From assembly GCA_900553635.1 (NCBI GenBank), contig USDU01000014.1:1-19699 (forward strand): a DNA stretch of 19,699 nucleotides. Reading direction: 5' to 3'. Positions 7,839-14,055 of this stretch are shown one piece after another (the stretch's first letter is position 1; each line of letters begins with the position of its first letter). Both the position numbers and the translations under genes were made by a program. The notes under the pieces are model-generated. The model saw only the letters and a program-made list of their open reading frames with translations. It was not told the DNA's origin and ran no database searches. Source of the DNA: an uncultured Lachnospiraceae bacterium (lineage in GTDB: Bacteria > Bacillota_A > Clostridia > Lachnospirales > Lachnospiraceae).

Positions 7839-8285
7839 TTATTCGTTAAATGCTTCGATATTTTCTTTATTTAAGACAAAATCATAGTAGTTCAGATCGA
7901 GCCTTTGTGTCCAGCCGATGCGGTTCCAGAAAGCGTTGCCGATGTCGTTCTGGGTAAAAGCGATCAGGGATACCTTGCTGATCTGCTCCTCCTTCAGGGC
8001 GTTCATGGCAAATACTACCATGGCCTTGCCGATGCCCCGCATCCGGTAATCCCGGTGGACACACACATGATAGAGACAGCCCCGACGTCCGTCGTGGCCG
8101 CAGAGAATGCTGCCTACCACCTTGCCGTCTTCGATGGCCACCACGCTGGTGGTGGGGTTCCGTTTTAAAAACCGCTCCACGCCCACCCGGGAGTCGTCAA
8201 TACTCCGGATGGCGAAGCCCTTGATGGTCATCCAGAGGGCGTAGACGCCGTCGTAATCGTCGATGGTCATTGTTCGGATAGTCAT
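7839..8285 (-). CDS. GNAT-family N-acetyltransferase embedded in the arg operon
   Basis: Acetyl-CoA-dependent N-acetyltransferase of the GNAT fold, 148 aa from the ATG at 8285. The acetyl-CoA pyrophosphate loop is clear: VHRDYRMRGIGKAMV (R81-x-x-G84-x-G86), preceded by the beta-4 strand GCLYHVCV and followed by FTQNDIGNAFWNRIGW (N113 and the IGW motif of beta-6/7). The overall look recalls the YpeA group. A TTG 18 bp upstream could be a start, but the ATG has GCGAGG 9 bp before it. It lies between argC and argJ, 16 bp before argJ. This position makes an N-acetylglutamate synthase role plausible (no argA is in the window), but the substrate cannot be read from sequence; a ribosomal or small-molecule acetylase is possible. 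Confidence 0.9.
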   Translation of the reverse strand: MTIRTMTIDDYDGVYALWMTIKGFAIRSIDDSRVGVERFLKRNPTTSVVAIEDGKVVGSILCGHDGRRGCLYHVCVHRDYRMRGIGKAMVVFAMNALKEEQISKVSLIAFTQNDIGNAFWNRIGWTQRLDLNYYDFVLNKENIEAFNE

Positions 8286-8289
8286 ATTT

Positions 8290-8415
8290 CTGTACCTCGC
8301 CAAGTATTAAGGAAACACCATGGTCACTAAACTCATACTGCGCCTACGGCTTGCATTCGTTAAGTGTCCAGGTGGACGTTCGCACTAGGCTCGAAAATAC
8401 CTCGCCAAGTGCTCA
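8290..8415 (-). repeat. Structured repeat-like element filling the argC-GNAT gap
   Basis: The 133 bp between the argC stop and the GNAT start contain the 13-bp direct repeat TACCTCGCCAAGT at 8293-8305 and 8398-8410 (period 105 bp) and several inverted repeats: GCACTAGGC (8382-8390) with GCCAAGTGC (8404-8412), one mismatch; GTCCAGGTGGAC (8366-8377); GCCTACGGC (8342-8350); and CACTAAAC (8325-8332) with GTTAAGTG (8359-8366), one mismatch. The element has no coding sense. Its end nearest the GNAT gene supplies that gene's ribosome site. It may be an interspersed intergenic repeat or a structured RNA acting between cistrons; which one is not decidable here. Confidence 0.6.
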
Positions 8416-8418
8416 CAG

Positions 8419-9459
8419 TCACGGGAACATGGGGACGAGCTCTAATCCTTCGCTCTCCTTCAGTCCGAACATCAGGTTCATATTCTGGACGGCCTGGCCG
8501 GCTGCGCCCTTCACCAGGTTGTCCATGGCTCCCATCATAATCACGCGCTTCGTTCTCGGGTCGATCTTAAAGTTCACGTCCACATAGTTGCTGCCCTCCA
8601 CCCATTTGGTCTGGGGGCAAACGTCCTTTTCCAGAACGCGGACGAATTTCTCATTCGCATAATACTTATCGTAAGCGGCCTTTACTTCCTCATAAGAGAC
8701 CTCTTTCTTCAGGGAAGCATAGGCGGTAATCAGAATACCCCGGTTCATGGGTACCAGATGCGGGGTAAAATTGATCAGCACCGGCTCGCCCGCCGCGTAG
8801 GACAGCTGCTCCTCAATCTCCGGGGTATGGCGGTGATTTGCCACGCCGTAGGCCTTGATGTTTTCATTGACCTCACAGTACAGATTGTCCACCTTCGCGC
8901 CGCGGCCTGCACCGGAGGTGCCGGACTTGGCGTCAATGATAATCGTGCCCGGGTCAATCAGCCCTTCCTTTAATAAGGGATAAATAGAAAGAGTGCTGCA
9001 GGTGGGATAGCAGCCCGGGTTGGCTACCAGTCTCGCCTTCTTCACTGCTTTCCGGTTGATCTCACAGAGTCCGTAGACCGCCTCCGGGATAAACTGGGGC
9101 GTCGGATGCTGGATCTTATACCACTCCTCGTAGGTGGCCACGTCCTTAATACGGAAATCGGCGCTTAAGTCCACGATTTTTACCTTGGACAGAATCTCCT
9201 CATTTACCAGAGACGCGCAGAGGCCCTGGGGCGTCGCTGTGAAAATCACGTCCACCTCATCTGCCAGTGCTTCCATATTATCATCCATGCATTTGTCGTC
9301 TACGATCTGAAACATGTTCTGGTAGACTTCCGCGTATTTCTTATCTATGTAGCTTCGGGAACCGTACCATTTAATCTCCACATCCTTATGTCCTGTGAGA
9401 ATGCGGACCAGCTCGCCGCCCGCGTATCCGGTTGCTCCGATAATTCCTGCCTTTATCAT
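8419..9459 (-). CDS. argC: N-acetyl-gamma-glutamyl-phosphate reductase
   Basis: ArgC, 346 aa, reduces N-acetylglutamyl phosphate to the semialdehyde with NADPH. The Rossmann motif GIIGATGYAGGELVRIL is at residues 5-21, the catalytic cysteine C150 is in VANPGCYPTCSTLS, and the C-terminal domain has the conserved SGAGRGAK and NHRHTPEIEEQL (catalytic-site His) blocks. Length matches the type-1 family (about 345). The ATG has AGAGAGGAAA upstream. It is the first gene of the arg operon, about 100 bp from a strong promoter overlapped by ARG-box sequences. The following GNAT gene is separated by the structured intergenic element. Confidence 0.97.
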   Translation of the reverse strand: MIKAGIIGATGYAGGELVRILTGHKDVEIKWYGSRSYIDKKYAEVYQNMFQIVDDKCMDDNMEALADEVDVIFTATPQGLCASLVNEEILSKVKIVDLSADFRIKDVATYEEWYKIQHPTPQFIPEAVYGLCEINRKAVKKARLVANPGCYPTCSTLSIYPLLKEGLIDPGTIIIDAKSGTSGAGRGAKVDNLYCEVNENIKAYGVANHRHTPEIEEQLSYAAGEPVLINFTPHLVPMNRGILITAYASLKKEVSYEEVKAAYDKYYANEKFVRVLEKDVCPQTKWVEGSNYVDVNFKIDPRTKRVIMMGAMDNLVKGAAGQAVQNMNLMFGLKESEGLELVPMFP

Positions 9460-9539
9460 TTCTATTTTCCTCTCTTTTTGTGGATATTTGTTCCTATTTT
9501 AGATCTGTTTGGCCAGTATTTCAAGCACTTTTCCGCTTG

Positions 9540-9578
9540 TATGCATTTTTATACACTTGCTTTGCATATATTATCACT
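9540..9578. promoter_or_regulatory. Paired ARG boxes (ArgR/AhrC operator) for argC
   Basis: Against the consensus TNTGNATWWWWATNCANA, 9540-9557 (TATGCATTTTTATACACT) differs only at the last base. A second, weaker box at 9561-9578 (TTTGCATATATTATCACT) begins exactly 3 bp later, the classical spacing for two boxes bound by one ArgR hexamer. A further half-site/17-mer, TATGCATATTATTCAAG, lies at 9581-9597. The sites cover the argC -10 and start region, consistent with arginine repression. Confidence 0.75.
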
Positions 9579-9596
9579 TTTATGCATATTATTCAA
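9568..9596 (-). promoter_or_regulatory. argC operon promoter
   Basis: Minus-strand TTGAAT (-35, 9596-9591), 17-base spacer, TAATAT (-10, 9573-9568). Transcription would start near 9561, leaving a leader of about 100 nt. Both hexamers are interleaved with ARG-box half-sites. Confidence 0.7.
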
Positions 9597-9648
9597 GTAC
9601 TATTTTATTTTTATTCATATTTCTGTGGAACTTTTTCTGAACTTCCGC

Positions 9649-9677
9649 TTGCATATTATATGGAAATGATGTATATT
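9649..9677 (+). promoter_or_regulatory. argG promoter
   Basis: TTGCAT (-35, 9649-9654), 17-base spacer, TATATT (-10, 9672-9677). It faces away from the argC promoter. The predicted start is near 9684, so the ARG box at 9700 lies just downstream. Confidence 0.7.
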
Positions 9678-9695
9678 AGTTTTCAGTGAACAGAA

Positions 9696-9721
9696 ACGGT
9701 ATGCATAATCATTCATACCGT
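9696..9721 (+). promoter_or_regulatory. ARG box within a perfect inverted repeat, argG operator
   Basis: TATGCATAATCATTCATA (9700-9717) matches the ARG-box consensus except for one C in the W stretch. It is embedded in a longer perfect inverted repeat, ACGGTATG (9696-9703) and CATACCGT (9714-9721), which extends the box outward by 4 bp on each side. It sits about 16 bp after the predicted argG start point, so ArgR bound here could block early transcription. Confidence 0.7.
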
Positions 9722-9757
9722 ATAGAAATCATAAAACACTCAGGAGGATATTTGAAT

Positions 9758-10990
9758 ATGAAAGACAAAGTAGTACTTGCCTATTCCGGCGGACTGGACA
9801 CCACTGCTATTATTCCGTGGCTGAAGGAGCATTTTGATTACGATGTAGTATGCTGCTGTATCGACTGCGGCCAGGGAAATGAGCTGGACGGACTGGACGA
9901 GCGCGCGAAGCTGTCCGGCGCTTCCAAGCTGTACATCGAGGATCTGGTAGACGATTTCGCTGAAAATTATATCATGCCCTGCGTAAAGGCAGACGCTGTA
10001 TACGAGAACAAGTATCTGCTGGGTACTTCCATGGCGCGTCCGGCCATCGCAAAGAAGCTGGTAGAAATCGCCCGTAAAGAGAACGCTGTCGCTATCTGCC
10101 ACGGCGCTACCGGTAAGGGCAATGACCAGATTCGTTTCGAGCTGGGTATCAAGGCTCTGGCTCCGGATCTGAAGATCATCGCTCCCTGGAGAATGACCGA
10201 TATCTGGACCATGCAGTCCCGTGAGGATGAGATCGCGTACTGCGAGAAGCACGGCATCCATCTTCCCTTCTCTACCGATTCCAGCTACAGCCGTGACCGG
10301 AACCTGTGGCACATCAGCCATGAGGGACTGGAGCTCGAGGATCCGGCCAACGAGCCGAACTACGAACACCTGCTGGTTCTGGGCACCACCCCGGAGAAGG
10401 CTCCGGACGAACCGGAATATGTAACCATGACCTTTGAAAAGGGCGTTCCTACTTCCGTAAACGGCAAGCAGATGAAGGTGGCTGACGTCATCCGTACTCT
10501 GAACGCTCTGGGCGGAAAGCACGGCATCGGTATCGTGGATATCGTAGAAAACCGTGTGGTAGGTATGAAGTCCCGTGGCGTATATGAGACCCCGGGCGGA
10601 ACCATCCTGATGGAGGCTCACCGTCAGCTTGAGGAGCTGGTTCTGGACCGCGCTACCATGGAGACCAAGAAGGATATGGCCAACAAGTTCTCCCAGATTG
10701 TATATGAAGGAAAATGGTTTACCCCGCTGCGTGAAGCTATCCAGGCTTTCATGGAGGTAACCCAGGAGTATGTAACCGGCGAAGTGAAGTTCAAGCTCTA
10801 CAAGGGCAACATCATCAAGGCCGGCACCACTTCTCCCTACTCTCTGTACAATGAGTCCCTGGCGTCCTTCACCACCGGCGACATGTACGACCACCACGAC
10901 GCAGACGGATTCATCACCCTCTTTGGCCTTCCGCTGAAGGTTCGGGCTATGAAGCTGGCTGAGGTGGAGAAGAACAAGAACAATAACTAA
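9758..10990 (+). CDS. argG: Argininosuccinate synthase
   Basis: ArgG, 410 aa, condenses citrulline and aspartate with ATP to argininosuccinate. The N-terminal ATP-pyrophosphatase loop is visible as [12 protein letters not shown] (SGGLDT at 10-15), followed by [15 protein letters not shown] (citrulline/ATP-binding) and IIAPWR. The chain reads without interruption and length matches the type-1 family. The start is the ATG at 9758, 10 bp after a perfect AGGAGG (9742-9747); an in-frame ATG at 9686 lies upstream of the ARG box and lacks a ribosome site. It is transcribed divergently from argC out of a shared ArgR-controlled region and ends at a strong terminator; argH, its usual partner, is not next to it. 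Confidence 0.97.
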   Translation: MKDKVVLAYSGGLDTTAIIPWLKEHFDYDVVCCCIDCGQGNELDGLDERAKLSGASKLYIEDLVDDFAENYIMPCVKADAVYENKYLLGTSMARPAIAKKLVEIARKENAVAICHGATGKGNDQIRFELGIKALAPDLKIIAPWRMTDIWTMQSREDEIAYCEKHGIHLPFSTDSSYSRDRNLWHISHEGLELEDPANEPNYEHLLVLGTTPEKAPDEPEYVTMTFEKGVPTSVNGKQMKVADVIRTLNALGGKHGIGIVDIVENRVVGMKSRGVYETPGGTILMEAHRQLEELVLDRATMETKKDMANKFSQIVYEGKWFTPLREAIQAFMEVTQEYVTGEVKFKLYKGNIIKAGTTSPYSLYNESLASFTTGDMYDHHDADGFITLFGLPLKVRAMKLAEVEKNKNNN

Positions 10991-11001
10991 TTTCCATAAG
11001 A

Positions 11002-11072
11002 ATAACAGAAAGAAAGAGCCCCGCGTCGATGACGCGGGAGCCCTTTCCTTCTGTTATCCTTTTTATTTTTTT
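11002..11072. terminator. Strong intrinsic terminator after argG, probably bidirectional
   Basis: An inner perfect stem CCCGCGTC-GAT-GACGCGGG (11020-11038) sits inside an outer pairing ATAACAGAA (11002-11010) with TTCTGTTAT (11049-11057), followed by a T-run (11060-11072). It lies between the convergent argG and the minus-strand gene that stops at 11079. Confidence 0.9.
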
Positions 11073-11078
11073 ACCGTC

Positions 11079-11612
11079 TCATTCCTTTTTCCACGTCCAT
11101 ACCTCACTACTGCCACAGAGCTTCCAGACATCTGTGCCCAGGTTATCGGTTACTTCTGTGAAGATGGCCTTTGCCTGTTCTTCTGTTTCTGCCGGATAGA
11201 CCAGAAGGGCGTTTATTTCGGATCTTGGAAAACCTGCAAGAAAATAGTCCAAATCTATTTCTGTGATCACAAAGCCGGCCGGATTCTGATTGATCAAATA
11301 GGTGTCGTCATCTTCAAAAGAGCCGCCCAGATTCGCTATCGTTTCTCCGTCAATGAGGATATTGCCGGTCATATTGTCCTGATTTTTTCGGAATTTCGGA
11401 AAACGGTACTGATATTTCCAGACCTGACAGGAGACCTCCACCGGTATACCGCTCTCCGACTGTTCTCCTATAAACAGCCAGCCTGTCCCTGTCGATTCTT
11501 TTTCAGTTTTTATCGGATAATAATAAGATTTTACAAGATACTCTGCGGCGACCAAGATGCCGAAAATGATAAGTGCCGCTATGATTTTTCGAACAATATG
11601 CCTTCCTTTCAT
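11079..11612 (-). CDS. Unrecognised one-TM extracytoplasmic protein
   Basis: I do not recognise this 177-aa protein. A basic N-terminus (MKGRHIVRK) is followed by one hydrophobic segment (about 9-26), a Tyr-rich stretch KSYYYPIKTEKES and a hydrophilic domain of about 140 residues that would lie outside the cell. The domain contains two cysteines (in VSCQVWKYQYRFPKF and WKLCGSSEVW). I choose the ATG at 11612 because GAGGAG lies 7 bp before it and a promoter (-10 at 11653-11658) starts transcription just upstream; the in-frame ATG at 11654 overlaps the -10 itself. It stands alone between the argG terminator and the tandem-repeat array. Function cannot be assigned. Confidence 0.75.
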   Translation of the reverse strand: MKGRHIVRKIIAALIIFGILVAAEYLVKSYYYPIKTEKESTGTGWLFIGEQSESGIPVEVSCQVWKYQYRFPKFRKNQDNMTGNILIDGETIANLGGSFEDDDTYLINQNPAGFVITEIDLDYFLAGFPRSEINALLVYPAETEEQAKAIFTEVTDNLGTDVWKLCGSSEVWTWKKE

Positions 11613-11652
11613 CAAACATCTCCTCACTGTCTTTCTGATAATTTGTAATTTC

Positions 11653-11680
11653 ATTATATTTCCTTTTTTTGGTATTGCAA
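11653..11680 (-). promoter_or_regulatory. Promoter for the 11079-11612 gene
   Basis: Minus-strand TTGCAA (-35, 11680-11675), 16-base spacer, perfect TATAAT (-10, 11658-11653). It leaves a short leader carrying GAGGAG before the ATG at 11612. Confidence 0.6.
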
Positions 11681-11740
11681 CTGATTTGTTCCTTCCTAGA
11701 TTTCGGCTTTCGCACAAAATCCTGAATTCTCTCCTTTTAT

Positions 11741-11750
11741 GGGTATACCC
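11741..11750. promoter_or_regulatory. Perfect palindrome GGGTATACCC
   Basis: A 10-bp perfect palindrome in otherwise AT-rich DNA, about 60 bp upstream of the -35 of the unrecognised gene. It could be a repressor or activator site; no family match is claimed. Confidence 0.3.
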
Positions 11751-11760
11751 TTTTATTTTT

Positions 11761-11815
11761 TCCACTATTTTTCCACTATTTTTCCACTATTTTTACACTA
11801 ATTTTCACTATTTTT
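11761..11815. repeat. 11-bp AT-rich tandem repeats
   Basis: Three exact consecutive copies of TCCACTATTTT (11761-11793) are followed by two degraded copies (TACACTAATTT at 11794-11804 and TCACTATTTTT at 11805-11815). The period equals about one helical turn. It begins 11 bp past the stop of the Gx-transporter gene and ends upstream of the unrecognised gene's promoter. A small hairpin ACAGTA-TTCTT-TACTGT (11816-11832) adjoins it. Confidence 0.85.
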
Positions 11816-11825
11816 ACAGTATTCT

Positions 11826-12341
11826 TTACTGTCTCCCAATCCGGTTCAGTACTAGCTGCGCGCACAGGCCGGTGAAGGCTCCGGCGATGCAGCCGGCGGT
11901 CATGAGGAAGGGGAGGTAGAAGATCATGCCTTTTCCGGCTATTAACACGGCTACCAGCATCTGGCCGATGTTGTGGAGGACGGCGCCCAGGACGCTGGCC
12001 AGCCAGATGGCGCGGCCGCTGACCATGTGGCGGAGAAGCAGCATGCCAAGCAGGCAAAGCAGGCTTCCGGCCAGACTGTAGAGGAAGGTCATCATGCTTC
12101 CGCCAAAGAGGGAGCCTAAGAAAATGCGGACAAGTACCACCATCAGCACCTCGCCGGGGCGGTAGCGGTAGACTGCGTAGACCGTCACGATATTGGCCAG
12201 CCCCAGCTTCGCGCCCGGAATCGGTATGGGATTCGGAATCTGGAGCTCCACCACATATAAAATCAGAGCTGCCGCTGTCAGCAGCGCCAGCTCAGTGAGT
12301 TTTCCGGTTGTCATTCTTTTTTCTGATGGATGCTCCTTCAT
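11826..12341 (-). CDS. Gx transporter / Hpre_diP_synt_I family membrane protein (EetB-like)
   Basis: Integral membrane protein, 171 aa, with about five to six hydrophobic segments between residues 14 and 165. The motif ELQIPNPIPIPGAKLGLANIV (about 32-52) and the following VRIFLGSLFGGSMMTFLYSLAG are characteristic of the family named Gx transporter or heptaprenyl diphosphate synthase component I (Hpre_diP_synt_I). The enzyme name is probably misleading: the protein looks like a small transporter or S-component. From memory, the Listeria protein EetB of the flavin-based extracellular electron transfer locus belongs here. It follows the NusG-domain-II gene by 91 bp and is last in the Rnf-apbE run. 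AAAGGG precedes the ATG. Function is inferred only from family and context. Confidence 0.85.
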   Translation of the reverse strand: MKEHPSEKRMTTGKLTELALLTAAALILYVVELQIPNPIPIPGAKLGLANIVTVYAVYRYRPGEVLMVVLVRIFLGSLFGGSMMTFLYSLAGSLLCLLGMLLLRHMVSGRAIWLASVLGAVLHNIGQMLVAVLIAGKGMIFYLPFLMTAGCIAGAFTGLCAQLVLNRIGRQ

Positions 12342-12432
12342 GACGGCCCTTTCTTTTTTAACTACTAAAATATTCTTACCTACCTAAAGATTATATTATA
12401 TCTTCATCTGGCATTACGAAATATTTCCATTT

Positions 12433-12831
12433 TTAATTCGACACCGCATCCAATCCGGACGCGCCCTCTCCGTCCGCATACTGAATGCTCAGCCGATTCG
12501 GCAGGCACACGATGGGAGCGTCCTCCAGCCAGTCCATGTGGACGCAGATCTGGTCGGGGCAGTCCGCCGCTTTCACGCGAATCTGGTGTTCCCGGATTTC
12601 GATTTCATTGGTTCTGCCTCCGTAGGTCACGGTAAAGGTCTGATCCTCCGCCTGAGCCAAGTCCAGTGTATACAGGATTTTCCCATCCTGCAGAATCTCC
12701 ACCTGTCTGCCGTGGCTCCGGGTCAGATTCCAGATCATGCCGCCGATTCCCCCCAGGAAGATCAAAGCGCAGAGCGCCGCCACGATGTAAACTGCTTTTC
12801 GATTCTGTCCCGTCTTCGTTCCTTCTTCCAT
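12433..12831 (-). CDS. NusG domain II protein, membrane-anchored (EetA-like)
   Basis: 132-aa protein with one N-terminal TM segment (about 12-33, AVYIVAALCALIFLGGIGGMIW) and an extracytoplasmic NusG domain II (about 43-122). The domain shows QVEILQDGKILYTLDLA, TNEIEIREHQIRVKAADCPDQICVHM and IVCLPNRLSIQ, the usual strand order, with conserved cysteines in DCPDQIC. It is not a transcription factor: only the second domain of NusG is present, on the outside of the membrane. From memory, EetA of Listeria-type electron-transfer loci has this architecture. It lies between apbE and the Gx-transporter gene. The ATG at 12831 has only a weak AACAGG ribosome site. Biochemical function is not known to me. 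Confidence 0.88.
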   Translation of the reverse strand: MEEGTKTGQNRKAVYIVAALCALIFLGGIGGMIWNLTRSHGRQVEILQDGKILYTLDLAQAEDQTFTVTYGGRTNEIEIREHQIRVKAADCPDQICVHMDWLEDAPIVCLPNRLSIQYADGEGASGLDAVSN

Positions 12832-12862
12832 TCGAACCTGTTATCCTGTTACTATTCACTCC

Positions 12863-12902
12863 GTTCACTATAACACGCTGTGCTAAAATAGCGCCTGTGA
12901 AC
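12863..12902 (-). other. Nested inverted repeats between apbE and the NusG-II gene
   Basis: GTTCAC (12863-12868) and GTGAAC (12897-12902) enclose GCTAAAATAGC and CACGCTGTG mini-hairpins. On the minus strand this overlaps a possible extended -10 (TGTTATAGT). It may be an intercistronic processing or attenuation structure, or an internal promoter region. Confidence 0.3.
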
Positions 12903-12958
12903 AATAACTTTGATCCTTTCCTGTACTTCTTTTCTTCATTTTTCTGTCACACAGCTCC

Positions 12959-14029
12959 CTACCGCTTCACGATCTCCAGCCTCTGCGCCGCGTTCCTCAT
13001 CTCTATCTTATCACGCAGCCCTTCCGTTGCATAGACCTTTCCGGAAGTATCCACCAGAACCAGCTCAAAGCTGTTCCCTTCGTCATTTCCATGGATCCGC
13101 CAGTACTCTGCCGCATCTGCCTCGCCCATGATATAAAGAGAAGTAGACAGGGCGTCCGCCAGCATTCCTTTTTCCGATACGACGGTCACGGAAAGCAGGC
13201 CGGAATCTGCCGGATAGCCGGTGCGGGGATCCAGGATGTGGATATAGGTCTCCCCGTTCTCCTCAAAATACCGCTCATAGCCACCGGAGGTAATCACCGC
13301 CCGGTTCTCCACCTCCAGCGCCAACAGCACATCCTCTGTCCCGCTTGCAATGTCAGAGGCGGCGGCAATCTCCGGATTCCGAATTCCGATTTTCCAGTCT
13401 GTCCCGTCCGGTTTCGTCCCCAGGGTCTCGATATTGCCGCCCAGGGACACCATACCCGAAGTCACGCCGTACTCCCGGTAAAGCTCCATGACCCGGTCAG
13501 ATGCATATCCCTTGGCGATGCCGCCCAGATCCACCTGCTGTCCTGATCCCAATGTCACCTGCGCGCCCTCTATCTGAATCTGCGCAGCGTCCACCAGCGA
13601 AAGTGTGTTGGAAATTTCTTCCTGTGTCGGCACCCGATAGTCCCCGGTAGGGAATCCCCAGAGCTGCATCAGCGGGTAGACCGTCACGTCAAAAAGGCCG
13701 CCCGTGGACTGCCGGATGCTTTCCGCTTCTTCCAGTAATTTCAAAGTATCCTCAGATATCAGAAAAGATCCCGCAGCATTCAGCTGCGAGATCTCACTGG
13801 ATTCATTTCCTGTGGAAAGCAAAGCATCCAGCCGCTCGATCTCCTTCATGGCCGCATCCACAGCCTCTTCTGCCTTCGGCCCATATGCGGTAAAGCTCAT
13901 CACCGTATCCATGGCAAAAAGCTGCTTCGTACAGGACGCGTCCCTGTCTCCTTTCCGGTACTGCCAGATACAGCCCACCGTAATCATCAGAACCAGTGCT
14001 CCCAGAATGACTGACATGCTTCGCTTCAT
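12959..14029 (-). CDS. apbE: FAD:protein FMN transferase, lipoprotein
   Basis: ApbE, 356 aa, attaches FMN from FAD covalently to Thr/Ser of target proteins outside the membrane. A lipobox-type N-terminus (hydrophobic run ending VGC, Cys20) points to lipid anchoring. Family motifs are complete: AMDTVMSFTAYG (about 39-50), FDVTVYPLMQLWGFP, VDLGGIAKGYASDR, SLGGNIETLG, HILDPRTGYP and the metal-site Asp/Thr in MLADALSTSLYIMG. It begins 26 bp after rnfB with GAGG before the ATG, so it belongs to the rnf operon; the RnfD- and RnfG-type domains encoded upstream are its expected substrates. The NusG-domain-II gene follows after 127 bp. Confidence 0.96.
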   Translation of the reverse strand: MKRSMSVILGALVLMITVGCIWQYRKGDRDASCTKQLFAMDTVMSFTAYGPKAEEAVDAAMKEIERLDALLSTGNESSEISQLNAAGSFLISEDTLKLLEEAESIRQSTGGLFDVTVYPLMQLWGFPTGDYRVPTQEEISNTLSLVDAAQIQIEGAQVTLGSGQQVDLGGIAKGYASDRVMELYREYGVTSGMVSLGGNIETLGTKPDGTDWKIGIRNPEIAAASDIASGTEDVLLALEVENRAVITSGGYERYFEENGETYIHILDPRTGYPADSGLLSVTVVSEKGMLADALSTSLYIMGEADAAEYWRIHGNDEGNSFELVLVDTSGKVYATEGLRDKIEMRNAAQRLEIVKR

Positions 14030-14055
14030 TTTTTATAACCTCAGATATGTATGAT

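Noticed and set aside
8286..8418. Insertion sequence remnant between argC and the GNAT gene
   Set aside because: Too short, no transposase fragment, and the direct repeats are part of the element's internal structure rather than a clear target duplication; kept instead as a structured repeat.
9460..9757. T-box or arginine riboswitch in the argC/argG leaders
   Set aside because: No T-box sequence or specifier loop is visible and both leaders are short; ARG boxes explain the control better.
9740..10897. Long minus-strand open frame (385 codons) opposite argG
   Set aside because: Antisense shadow of a highly conserved argG; no recognisable motifs and it spans the argG ribosome site.
11761..11832. 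CRISPR-like or plasmid-iteron array
   Set aside because: Units are 11 bp and contiguous with no spacers, there are no cas or replication genes near, and only about five copies exist.
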